Assembly (NCBI GenBank): GCA_001557505.1
Contig: LSAX01000002.1
Span: forward strand, 2,976,001-3,040,000
Direction: 5' to 3'
Length of the DNA: 64,000 nt
Source of the DNA: Reticulascus tulasneorum
Lineage: Eukaryota; Ascomycota; Sordariomycetes; Glomerellales; Reticulascaceae
The notes under the pieces were generated by a model. The model was not told where the DNA came from. It saw nothing but the letters and a program-made list of their open reading frames with translations, and ran no database searches. The position numbers and the translations under genes are program-made. Below are positions 11,332-23,110 of the stretch, piece after piece. Within the stretch, counting starts at the first letter, position 1; each line of letters opens with the position of its first letter.

Positions 11332-14300
11332 ACGAGATTGCTGCCCATGCTCCCCCTTCGACCACCCCCAACGCATAAACAGGGTCACGGTAGAGCTGAT
11401 TGGCAGCTGGCATAGATGATTTGAGGCGTTATAGGGCACAGGGACAGATGACTAGATGAAACGGCATAAAGGGCAACTACCTCTACTCCACATATCATAT
11501 TTCGAACTTACGCTCTTGTAATAGTAGGGGGCGTGCTGTATGTACACACCACACCCATCAGGCATATACGTGTAGCGACGTGCGGAGCGGGCGGGATAGG
11601 CTGTGAGTCGTGTTGCATAACCTTGGGAAATCTTGTACATTACTGGCCGCGCAGTCTTCAGCTGCGACGTATCAAAGCTATTTTCCAATATAGGACACGA
11701 GCGTTCGTAAGTGACGGTTCTCCAGTGGATATCGTGAGGCGAAACAGCCGGGTTACCAGAATAGTCAGTGTCTGCATGAGTCAGGCGCTACGCCTCACGC
11801 GCTTGGGCTTGTTGCGTGGGCTTCAGCTCTGACATTGGATGTGGGAGATGTGAACTTGGGATGAATTGGAGCCGTAAGCCTGTTTGATGAAGTCTAACAC
11901 TGTTCTCCAGCGCCTAATCGTGCCCAATCTTGTTCTATGGGTTGCTGGCGAAACTGGCTCGTCATGACGATTTCAAGCGGGCCAAAGGCGGGGCTTCAGA
12001 CCACACAGCCAAACTCATGATAAACGTCTGATGGAGCATCCTGCTAGATGCGGAAGTAAACTACCCCATCCAACGAATCCCCAGACCTAGACATATAACC
12101 GAGACTCGTAACATTTGGATGCCCTCATCCGTCGCTGTTACGCTCCCATGGTTGGTAATGGTGGGGTTCGTTTGATTCCACCCACCCGCGCGGGATTAGT
12201 GGGGTAAACGACTACGGGACGAGCCTAGCATTGGCCTTTAGCAGACTCTCCCGGATCGCAGTGATCTGTCTAGCTTTGCACGCAGGATGGGTCACGCAGC
12301 AGGGAGAGAGGCATGGTTATGCCTGTTTGGCTGTCCTGGTGGAATTCGCTGGTGGGGGGATCCGGGCGTGGAAGCGTGGGTACGTCGTTTTAGATCCTGC
12401 CGGCTTCATCCCTTAGAAATCCAACATGCTTCTTGGGAAAGCGAGTCAGCGAGTCAGCGAGTTAGCGAGTCGAACGGACGGACGGACGATACCGGCGCTG
12501 AGTGGTAGCATTGATCTCTGAGAATCCCAATGGGGGGGCTTCCCCCATACCCAGCCTAATGTACATGAAGGGTAAGCATAATGCAAATGCAGGAGGAGAG
12601 CAGGTGACGGCTTAATGGACAGCCTGTCAATGGATACAGCCTCACCTTTACGGTTTTGGGCTGCGTCGCTGCCCAAGCCGCCTGAGGGAAGCGGCCGCAG
12701 CGAAGGGCCAACGAGTGACGTTGGTTGACGGGCAGGGCTGACAAGAAACCCTAGCTCGGCTTGGGGGGTGAGTCGGCGTGCTTTCCCCGGGATTCATGCT
12801 CATATTGATCGGGGGCTGTTAATGGGGAGCAGGGCAACAAGGCCAGCAGCACTGAAGCTGATGGGGTGGTGGTGCGTCCGCAGGGTTATCGGCTAAAGTG
12901 CATAGGACGGTGGGCCGCCTGCAGTGTGCGCACTGAGGTTATCCGTGATCGAATGTTGCTGAAGCAGTTCGTCGCACACTGTCTCCAGCTGCATGTTGCG
13001 GTGCGTCGGTCCATCGCCAATGCTGGTGCTGGTGCTGCTTCTGCTGCCGTGTCACATTAGATATGGCGTAGCGTCTGGGGTTGGAGGCGAGGCGTGATGC
13101 TGGCCCCGAAGTCATTGGCCTCTGTTGGATTTCTGCCTGGCTGACGAAGGGCACCATTGGGTGATGTGTTGGCCATCGGGCTGTGGCCGGAGGCATTTTT
13201 GCCCTCGGTCGTGCAGATTGGTGCTGTGGGGAGCGCGAGACGTTGGGCACGTGGGGACCTTACTACCTCCCATGTCTTTTTCTTTGCTTTCTCTAATCGT
13301 CCCCCTCCAAAGCCAAAAGGTTTTGATGATGGAGCATGATAGATGAATGAGAGGAGTTCTCGATCCGGACACGCCATTCGCGTTGGTACTTACCTCTTGC
13401 AACCAACCGAAGCCGCTGATTGATGGTTCATTTGTGTGAGATATCGGACGAGAGCAGGTTCACTCTATTCCTCGGGTGTTCGGGAAGTGGATTGGGTATT
13501 TTTTTTTTGATAGAAGCGACAGAGGCGAGGGACGTCATTCCAAGGCGGGAAGAAAGCAAACGCCATCTATTATTATTGCTGCTGTTTGTCTCTATCTATT
13601 AGGGGGGAATGGCCGTAGACCGAGATTTCTCGACTCCCGTGAGATCTAGAGCTAATACGTTTCCTCAATGGCAAGACACGATACGATCCATATCACAATT
13701 ACATCCCATCCCAAGCCCATCTCCATCTCCAATCCTGAGGTTGTTAGCAAAAGCCAGGGGGGGTGGGATTGATAGTTTGGGAAAAGCCCTAAGCCATCCC
13801 AGCAAATAAACCCACCCTTTGGACTAATCCCCCCTCCCCCCCCCTGCTCGAGTGTGTCGTCAATTTGCGTCTTAACTCGGGAACGCGCCACTTATGACAC
13901 CCCCCGGCCGCGCTATACGGACAGCTGTCGAAGCTCCCGATCTTAGTCTTGCTAGTCTTATTTGGCCTTATTCATCTATCCTGGGGTGGAGCTGAAGGGG
14001 CATTCCTTGGATCCGCCAGACCAATTGATCGATTTGAACGAAGCGAGGCCCTTTTTCGAATATGGATTTCCTTCTATCGAGATGGTTGGATTCTGACTCG
14101 GAGCCCAAATGCCCAATTCAATGGACCGGCAGGGGGCGGCGGGGGGAACGAGGTTGGGGGGATTGTACTGTACGTAGTACCAAGCATCCACCATACCTTA
14201 TTTTCAGATGATGGCTCTCTCTCTCTCTGTCTCTCTCCCTTGCCCTCGTCGAGTCACAAAGTCCCTTTCAGGATTAGGGCCCGGACTTCTTCTCAATCCA

Positions 14301-15815
14301 AATGAGTTAGATGAAGGACGGAGTGACACTCATCTCTGTGACAAGCCGCTGCTCCTTTTTTTCCCGCCTTTTCCTCCTCGCCTTCCCACCCCCCCCCCCG
14401 TCGCCTTCTTCCAAAAGCCAGAGACAGGCAGGCAGACAGACGGACTGACGCAGGAGAGCGTGAGAGAGTACGGACTAGAAAGATCCTTGTTGAACATCCA
14501 AACAGACAACTCATCAACCACAGCCCAAGACGGTTTAGCTTCCCTTCCCCTTGTATTTGCATGGACGTTCGATTTTTTCGATTTTTCCTCGTCCCTTTTT
14601 CCCACTCACTCCCCTTCTGGTCCGACCGACTCTTCTTCAGGCTACGCTACACGACGCTACTTCAGAATCGCTTGGTGCACGTAATTACTCGTCTCACACA
14701 CCTCTTCTCTCACACGCTTGATCTGCATGCGCCTCTGTGGTACTACGACCCGACCTAGTGAAGTGGTAGCAGACCACTCATAGCCGCAGCAGCTAAACGG
14801 AAGGGCAACTAGGAAAGGGAAGAAAAAAAAAAAGGGCTCTGGCTCACCCGCCGCGGCCTGGGGCGTTCGTTATTTCTGGTGTGTGTGTGTCTCTCTTATT
14901 CAACCTATCCAGGTCCTTGTCTTCATCTGCCGCCCGCTTTCTTCCTTCTCTCAGTCCCCCCCACCGTTCCCTCCAATATCTCATAACACGCATACATAAT
15001 CCATACATATGACCGCACTCGCCTCACCCCGTCTCGTAGGCCCAGACTGAATCAACAACATTCGCGCCGGAATTTCAAACAAACACAACACCCCTATTAC
15101 CTACCTAACTTACCCAACCTGCCTCCTTTCTACCAGACCGGATACTGATTGAATACCCCCTCCCACCCCCAGATGTGGCCTCGTCTGCCTGACCGCAAGT
15201 GAGCCCATTGGGGCTCCAAGCAGACGAAACGCTTCGAAAGCACGGTCGAATGACAACGCAACCGGCTCTCTTGCACCAATTATCTGTCGATAGCCTCCAT
15301 CAGGCCTGGTCCCACAGTCCTAAAAAGGCTCTGCGAATCCCCCAAAAAGCCTCGGTCTCTCGTCCTCTCCCCCCCCCCCCCCTCGACGCTCGTCTGAACA
15401 TGGTCACCCTTCCTCTGCAATAACCCTCGTACTCCGCCAGACATCTGATGTCCTCACCTCTCACCGGCTTCTTGCATAGGTGCCCTGCACTTTCAGGACG
15501 AACGAGCCCACTTGTCTCGCTTTCCCCGCCTGCCCCCAGCCCACTCCCAGCCTAACTCTCCATTAGAGCCAAGCTGTCTTTTTGACTTTTTGTCTTTCGA
15601 GGCTAAGCTAGCCCAACGGCCAAGCTCCAGCGTTGACCGTCTTTCCTGTCAAGGCCCATCCCTGTTGCGCGCCTGGTCGGCCGCGGCCCCTTACCAAATA
15701 ATAAACATCTAACCCCCCCTCCACAACTACACCGCTCAGAGCCTCACCTCTCACCGTTCTTGTCGAGCTGCGGCACTCGACTAGTAGCAGTCCCCCCCTT
15801 TCCAAAAATTTACTC
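11332..15815. other. 4.5-kb spacer and long C/T-rich leader of the kinase-like gene
   Basis: No frame here joins into a recognisable protein. From about 13.6 kb to the kinase-like start the plus strand is dominated by C and CT runs (C-tracts near 13838, 14389 and 15371; a CT repeat near 14216; a GT repeat near 14880), as is common in fungal promoters and leaders. A GCGAGTCA tandem lies at 12441-12472. A motif near 13060 is shared with 4715. Confidence 0.55.
12441..12488. repeat. Short tandem repeats: GCGAGTCA x4 then ACGG units
   Basis: Four consecutive 8-bp units (two exact GCGAGTCA, then GCGAGTTA and GCGAGTCG) at 12441-12472, followed by about three ACGG units to 12488. On the other strand the 8-mer reads TGACTCGC, sharing TGACTC with the Gcn4/CpcA core TGACTCA. 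Confidence 0.85.
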
Positions 15816-18615
15816 ATGGCTCAAACGGGCGTCTCCTCCTCGGAGCCTCCGCCGTCACCGGCCAATGCCCCAACTAGCTTCCTGCGGAAGCTGTTCGGAC
15901 GGAACCATAATGGCGTACCAGAGCAGGCAGATGCCCCTCTAGAGCAGGATTTGGATCCTGACGATCCGCAGAGGGCTGGCTTGATACGTCGAGTCTCGAG
16001 GAAAGTTGTTCCTGGGCTGCCTCGTGTGCAGACTTTTAAGAGGCAACAGTCTGAGCGCAGAAATAACCTTGCGCCGGTAGAACCCACACCGGCTGAGCGG
16101 AGGGCCGCATCAGTGGACCGGCGGGTGCAGAGTTCGCGCACCGCCTCCCAAACTCAATCGTTTCCTCGGACCAGTGCGCCCGATTTTTTTGAGCACAGCT
16201 ATGATGACGCTCCGTCAGTCCCCTCTGTTCCTGCCAGTCCTGTTGCCGAGCAGCCTGTGGAGAGCTTGGAACGTATTGTCAGCCAGGACAGCGAACTGAT
16301 GGACGAATCCCATCTGCCAGATGCAGTATCGACGGCCGATGCGCACTCCATCACCACCTCTCAGTACGATGCCGCCATCCATGAAGAGCTTGAACGAACC
16401 TGGATCCTCAACTTGAGCATGCACTTCCGGGACAAGTCAAAGAGGGAAAAGTTCTTCGTCACTTACCGTGAGAGGGATATCCTCTGGCGCAGGGTCACCA
16501 TCTCTCTGGATTACCGAAATGCGCCGGAGAATTCGCTGGAGATGGACCTGCTGCAGACGAAGTTTCAACGCGAGAAAAGCGCCAAAATTTATGACGCCAT
16601 CAGGGAGAGCTTGAACGATATTCAATTTTACGAAACGGTCACGAATCTTAAGCTCCAAACTACTGATGGGAGGCTTCATGTTCATGTAGTGGAAGACGTA
16701 AATGTTTGTGACTTCGTTGTGTCCCACCGAGGCTCGGCAAATGCTAACATTATCCTAGGAAATTATTCACTACCCCCCCGTCCGCCAAGTCCAACACCTT
16801 GGTTGCCGACGGATTAGAGAAAGGGATATTGTCTTCGACTCCCACATGTCAGGCTTTGTGTACAAAGTCGGCGTGGGTGGGGAGGTCCTTATCAAAAAGG
16901 AGATACCTGGACCAGACACAATCGACGAGTTTCTCTACGAGATCAACGCTTTGAATCGTCTCCGATACTCAAAAAACGTGATCCGATTCTATGGCGTTGT
17001 TGTTGACGACCAGGATGAATACGTTAAAGGCCTGCTGATCAGCTACGCTGACCAGGGCGCTCTTATTGATGTGATCTACGATCATCGGCAGGAATCGGAG
17101 CTAGGTCTCCCTTGGCCGAAGCGACAGAAATGGGCCAGGCAAATCGTGCAAGGGCTTTCGGACATCCACGAGTCCGGATTTGTTCAGGGCGATTTCACGC
17201 TCTCTAATATTGTGATTGACGATGACGGCGACGCGAAAATCATAGATATCAACAGACGAGGCTGCCCCGTAGGGTGGGAACCTCCGGAGGCAACTCCACT
17301 TATCGAGAGCAATCAGCGGATCTCGATGTATATTGGCGTGAAGTCGGATCTCTATCAGCTAGGCATGGTGTTGTGGGCTTTGGCAACACAGGAGGACGAG
17401 CCCGAGGCGCATGGACGGCCACTTCTCCTCCAGCCCGATGTCATCGTGCCTTCGTGGTTTCGGCAGATCGTGGAAATCTGCTTGAGTGACGATCCCCGAC
17501 AGCGGATGCAAGCTTCATCTCTGCTGGCGATGTTCCCCCCGGCCGAGGAGGATGATGAGATGGCAGGGGAGGCCCCGCCTTCGATTTCCGTGGACGACGG
17601 CTATTCGCTGCAGGAATACTTCGTGGACGAATATCACACCAATGGCCAAGCGCGTGTCAGGACGGTGCAGCCTTCGAACGATTGGTCATATGTGAGCCTT
17701 GGGCATCCTTACGTTGACCCAGCCATGGGTTACTCACAAGACCCCTACTACTACACGAGAGGACGATCTCCTCCTAGCCCACTGCCAAGCAACTACGGAC
17801 GGTGCGATTCGCCCCATTTAGCTCACAATATCGCTGCATGGGCGGGCGCCAGAGACATCGCCCCTTCGTACAGTGATGTTGGCGGGGATGATGAGTTGGA
17901 GCAATCAAAGAGTGCAACGCCGACTACCAATAAGGAATCCACAGTCGGGCTTGAGGTGTTCGATGAGCATGGGATGCAGGTGCAAGGGAAGCTTCAAGAG
18001 ACGGTACTTGAGCCCGTGCTCAACAACATTGGTCTGTCGGACGAAGTAGAGCCCCTTAAAGAGGCCGAGTTGCAGACGGAGACATCCTTGGCGAAGAACG
18101 AGGTAGCCGAGGTTCTGGCCAACGACCAAACAGACGAGACTGCTCCTCCTCCCACGGACATGACGCTACCTGATACTACAGACCTAGTTGTCACTGGGAA
18201 TGTTTCGGCCGCAGAGATAGGAGATGAAAAGGAATTACAGCATAGAGAAATACAGGAGGCAGGGATCACAGCACCCGAAGCTCAGATTGACAGCACCAAG
18301 GAAGACGCTGCAAAGATCGCAGCGGCCAATACAGTGCCAGAAGCTATCCAGGAAGGCGACACGGTCGATTCGAGCGGCCAGGCGACTGCGAGCGAGCCGG
18401 AACCCGCAGCGGCGAGGGAGACGACGCCCCGGCCGTCCTCGCCAGTGACGGCACGCGGCAGCCCAGTTACCGAGCTGCCAGACAGCCTCAAGGGAGTTGG
18501 GGCAGCGCACTTGGAAACGAACGAGCACACGATGCGAGAGAAGGTGTCGCTCGACGATGATTTTGGGTGTATAACGACGGCAGCAACCGCAGGAACGACA
18601 GAAACACTGACATGA
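15816..18615 (+). CDS. Atypical protein-kinase-like protein with long disordered tail
   Basis: Exon 1 15816-16697, a 61-bp intron (branch GCTAAC, acceptor CCTAG), exon 2 16759-18615: 912 residues. Residues 1-190 are Ser/Pro/Arg-rich and probably disordered. Residues about 190-294 form an acidic/basic conserved stretch (ELERTWILNLSMHFRDKSKREKFF). The kinase fold spans about 295-520: candidate VAIK-type lysine in VLIKKEI (Lys340 or Lys341), catalytic-loop equivalent VQGDFTLSN with Asp439 and Asn444, and metal-binding Asp457 in DIN where DFG is usual. The glycine loop is weak. HRD is replaced by QGD and the APE region is not canonical, so activity is uncertain although the main acidic residues remain. 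Residues 540-912 are low complexity, rich in Glu, Thr and Pro, and form a tail I cannot assign. Substrates and pathway are unknown. Confidence 0.85.
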
Positions 18616-21591
18616 CGGAATTTTGCTTACACAATACTTACACGGGGTTCTCATGTATTCTTAAAGACAGTTCTTGGCGGGCAACTGACAGCCATTGCAT
18701 GAAGGGATTATGTTTGGGATAACGGGTGCAACTTTTTGGGGGATAATATGCGTGGTTTCGGACATTTCAGAGGATATCCCATGTTGCGAGTACAGGATCT
18801 GGTATGATGTTTTGAAGAGAGGCTTCTGTATCTGTAATAGTGTGTTGAAGAATGCCAATATTCAGCGGGCCCCCCACATGCGACGCCAGTCCAGACGCCA
18901 AACTTGTTTTTCCGGCGAGGATGAAAAGCATCGATAGATGGGCATCTCAGACCGAAGAACCAAAGGAGGCTCACCTTTGGAGACGAAGGACCCTGGGTTC
19001 TCTATATCACCCAGGGGCATTTGGGGGCGGAAAGGGACCCAAGCTCCAACACTAGCTCCCGCAGGACGGTTTGGATGAAATGGGTGATTGACAACGGGCC
19101 GGATGTGGCGCAGCTTAGCGAGCCAGAATTGGGTGAACCCTTTTTTTCGGGCCTGGCCAACCAAAAGCCGAAACATTCCAGAAACATTCGGTCTCCACTT
19201 TCTTTTGTCTTACTCTTTGTCTTCAGCTTTATCTAATCGCCACGTGACCGATCTTCTCCAAGAAAAAAAAGGAAGGAAAGGGAGAGATCGGCAGGAGACC
19301 CTGGAGACAGGGCCTTGTTTCTGTTGGGGAAAGAGTTGGGGGAGGGGATGCCGGAATGGGCAACATCCCGGAAGAGATCTGATCTGGGCCGATTGAAAGA
19401 AGATCTATGTCATATCATGCCACGAGACAAAATGCGCCGTGTTCTGTCATTTCAAAAAAAAAAAAAAAATTTACCGAGGTTGCGAGGCTAGTGCATGTCA
19501 ATTGCGTACACCATCTGGCAGCTGCTTTTTCTGGGGACGTCCGCGACGAGCAGTCCCTTATCGGACATGTGTGGGCAGGTTACTGTATGATGGATGCGGT
19601 CATTGTGGCCGTTGGGATTGGCTGGATCAGCCCCGGGCAGTAAACTCCGTCGGGGACTGGAGCTCCTGGTTGGAGAGTTCGCCGTTTCGAGGATTCTAAA
19701 AATGTTGGGCGGAGAGAAGGAAGGGGGGAAGAATAGGGCTCTTTTTGGGGCCTGGGACTTGTGCCGTCGCTCCTCTTTCGCAGATTATTATTCAAAAGAC
19801 AAAAAAGAGGCGAAGACAACATGCATGCCCTCGAAAGTAAGCAGTAATAACAACTAGCGCTCAACCTTTGTACGTAGCAGACTTCTTCGGAGCGTCCATG
19901 TGGTGGTAGGCGGTAGGCTGGTTTAGTGTACGATCAAAAGGTTACTGCGGTACCATGTATCTCGCATGGCGGACCGGCCTGGGACTCTTAACTTTTTCTG
20001 CCTTCCTTTTCATAGAACATTGAACCCAACTGATGAGCACACACGTGGGACACGTAAACTAGTTGGTAGTTTAGGTGGCGACTAGGTAAATATGCGGAAC
20101 CCGAATCCAGTTCCCTTTTTTGATGAGTCGCACGATGATCTGCCCAGTCCAGACTCCTCTTCCCGCCCCGAAGGTCTGGAATGCAGGTACCGTTGCAGTC
20201 GCCACCGAGTGCGAAAGCTACAATGGCCTTTTGGAAAAAAGAATGGGTTCCACGTACGGACTACTGTGCCTACAGCGCCCCTCAGCCCTGGAGCTTGGCC
20301 CCAAGGGGGAGGGGTCCGACTCCAAACGGGGTGATTTCAGCCGCCAATCCGTGGGCCTAGGGATGCAGAGAGAGATGGGGTACTTACGTACGTAAACGTA
20401 CGGATACGGGTGCAGATGTACCTCCAGTCAGCCAGGGGCTTGGAAGGGGACCGGCGCCGCACCAATCAGGCACCCCCGCCCACCGAACTTTGTTGGGGAA
20501 ATTCGTTGGGAGAGATGGGACGCCGTGACTGGGCCCTTTTTTTTTTCTCCATCGGTTTTGCTTGCGACATCAAACAAGTGGGCGCTGCCCGCGAATACAT
20601 CCAACAATGCTGATGCCCGCCCCCCATATTCTACTGGGGGGCCTAAACTAACAAGAAGCAGGTTTGTCAAGGGGGGGAGTACATAGGTGGTCAGCGGATG
20701 ACGGGTCATTCGGAATAGCTCGACTATCAGTGGACTCTCTTCCTTCTGTAGGGCAGTTTGGTGTGTGTGTGTGTGTATCAATCAATCTTTCCCCTTATCC
20801 CTCGGCTTGCCGGGGGCTCTGGATGGGGATTGGCATCTTATTTTCCCTTGTGAAGTCGTCTGGAATTTTGACCTGTGACAATCTGATGGGATGGGGTCAA
20901 ACACAGTCCTTTTTTGTTTTGTTGATGTAGCTTTTTTTCTTTGCGCGACCACTTTCATGCCTTGAAAAGTTCTAGCACCGGCCGACCCCTAAGGTAGCGT
21001 AGGTACCTCCTCTGTAAGTACCAAATCTGGCCCGTGATATATGTAAGAGGTGGAGGAGAGAGATTCCCTCAAAAACTCAACCGCGAAAACACAAACACAC
21101 GCTACATACAGACTGTGGCCAGCTCCCGGCTCTTTTCTTCTCGAAACCGGGGGGCTAGCCTCGTCCATCGGGAACTGTTTACTCTTTGTCGAGCAAAGCT
21201 CAGTTTGCACGAGTAAATTAATCCTGCTTTTCCTCCCTCCATTACTCCGGCACACACACACTCTCACACCCCCCTGGTCCCGGGTCCCCGCTCATTCCTC
21301 AACTCATCAACACCCCACGCGCGCCACTCCCTCAACTCAACTCAACCTACCCTACCGCTACCTGGCCTTGCCTTGCCTACATATGGATGTGGTCCAACAA
21401 AAGCGTACCCACGTCCCATATATAAATTTCTTGCTCCCGCCCCCTTGGTCGACCTCACACCTCTCCCTCCCCTCCCTCTCTTCCAGCTTCACCCTCCTCA
21501 CACCATTCCCTCATCCTCGGAAGTGTCTTGTCGACAACTCCTCCCACTTCAACACCTGGAAGTGCCACCACCTGCCTTCAACATCGCAGCC
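18616..21591. other. Spacer and desaturase promoter/leader
   Basis: About 3 kb without a supported gene. It holds an A15 run near 19456, a GT repeat near 20761-20777, the 12-bp palindrome TTACGTACGTAA at 20384-20395, and from about 21.2 kb a strongly pyrimidine-rich leader running into the desaturase start. Confidence 0.55.
21418..21428 (+). promoter_or_regulatory. Candidate TATA box of the desaturase gene
   Basis: CATATATAAAT lies about 165 bp upstream of the chosen ATG. The stretch between is C/T-rich and contains no ATG, so a transcript starting just downstream would have a leader free of upstream start codons. An ATG at 21382 lies before the TATA box and is probably not in the mRNA. Confidence 0.5.
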
Positions 21592-23110
21592 ATGGCTTCT
21601 GCTTCCTCCTCTGCCGTCCCCACGGCCGAGGCCATACCTGATGGCACCACCGAGTACAAGCCCCTCCGGACCAGGAAATATCTGGATCCCAACAAACCTC
21701 ACATCTCCGAGCTGCCCATGACCTGGTCCAACTGGTACCTCCAGATCCACTGGCTGAACATTACCCTCATCCTGTTCGTTCCCTTGATGGGCCTCGTCGC
21801 CTCCTACTGGGTGTCTCTGCAATGGAAGACGGCTGTCTTCGCCGTCATCTACTACTTCAACACCGGTCTTGGTATCACTGCAGGTAAGCAAACCAACCCA
21901 ACCCAATCGTCCTGCTGCGAAGCAGCCTAGCCTGGACTGGACGGGAATGGACTCACTGACACCCAATCTCCCAGGTTATCATCGTCTCTGGGCACACACG
22001 TCCTACAAGGCCACCACCCCGCTCAAGATCTACCTCGCCGCTGTCGGAGCTGGTGCCGTCGAAGGCTCCATCCGCTGGTGGTCGAGAGAGCACCGTGCTC
22101 ACCACCGATATACCGACACCGACAAGGACCCCTACTCGGTCCGCAAGGGTCTCCTCTACTCCCATATCGGCTGGATGGTCATGAAGCAGAACCCGAAGCG
22201 AATTGGTCGAACCGACATCACCGATCTCAACGAGGACCCCGTCGTCGTCTGGCAGCACCGCAACTACCTGAAGAGTGTTATCTTCATGGGCTTGGTCTTC
22301 CCCACCCTCGTCTGCGGTCTTCTCTGGGGCGACTGGCTCGGCGGTTACGTCTATGCCGGCATCCTCCGAATCTTCTTCGTCCAGCAGGCCACCTTCTGCG
22401 TCAACTCCCTGGCCCACTGGCTCGGTGACCAGCCTTTCGATGACCGCAACTCTCCCCGAGACCATGTTATCACCGCTCTAGTCACCCTCGGTGAGGGATA
22501 CCACAACTTCCACCACGAGTTCCCCTCGGATTACCGAAACGCCATTGAGTGGTGGCAGTATGACCCCACCAAGTGGTCCATCTTCGTCTGGAAGAAGCTC
22601 GGCCTCGCCTATGAGCTCAAGCAGTTCCGCAACAATGAGATTGAGAAGGGCCGCGTCCAGCAGTTGCAGAAGAAGCTCGATCAAAAGCGATCCACTCTCG
22701 ACTGGGGTATCCCTCTGGACAAGCTCCCCGTGATTGCCTGGGACGACTTCGTCGCCGATGCAAAGAATGGCAAGCCTCTCATCGCCGTGGCTGGTGTTAT
22801 CCACGATGTGTCCAACTTCATCAAGGACCACCCCGGTGGCAAGGCTCTTATCAGCTCTGCCATCGGTAAGGATGCCACCGCCACCTTCAACGGCGGTGTG
22901 TACAACCACTCCAACGCCGCCCACAACCTCCTCTCGACGATGCGAGTTGGCGTCCTTCGTGGCGGTTGCGAGGTCGAGATCTGGAAGCGGGCCCAGTTCG
23001 AGAACAAAGATATGACCTACGTCAGCGACACCGAAGGTCAAAGGATCATCCGAGCTGGCGACCAGGTTACCAAGATCCCCACACCGGTTCCCGGCGCCGA
23101 TGCCGCATAA
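21592..23110 (+). CDS. OLE1: Delta-9 acyl-CoA desaturase with C-terminal cytochrome b5 domain
   Basis: ER-membrane stearoyl-CoA desaturase that introduces the first double bond into palmitoyl- and stearoyl-CoA using electrons passed through its own cytochrome b5 domain. Exon 1 21592-21883, a 91-bp intron, exon 2 21975-23110: 475 residues, the normal fungal length. The start GCCATGG has ideal context. Histidine boxes: HRLWAH (100-105), HRAHH (137-141) and HNFHH (274-278); NSLAHWLG is also conserved. Hydrophobic helices lie before box 1 ([19 protein letters not shown] and the next segment) and between boxes 2 and 3 ([19 protein letters not shown]). The cytochrome b5 domain (about 350-450) has heme ligands in HPGG (His383) and YNHS (His409). 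Codon choice is strongly C-ending, as expected for a highly expressed gene. Confidence 0.97.

Noticed and set aside
21373..21591. In-frame upstream extension of the desaturase
   Set aside because: It crosses the TATA-like box and a pyrimidine-rich leader; the ATG at 21592 has the better context and matches the usual fungal protein start.
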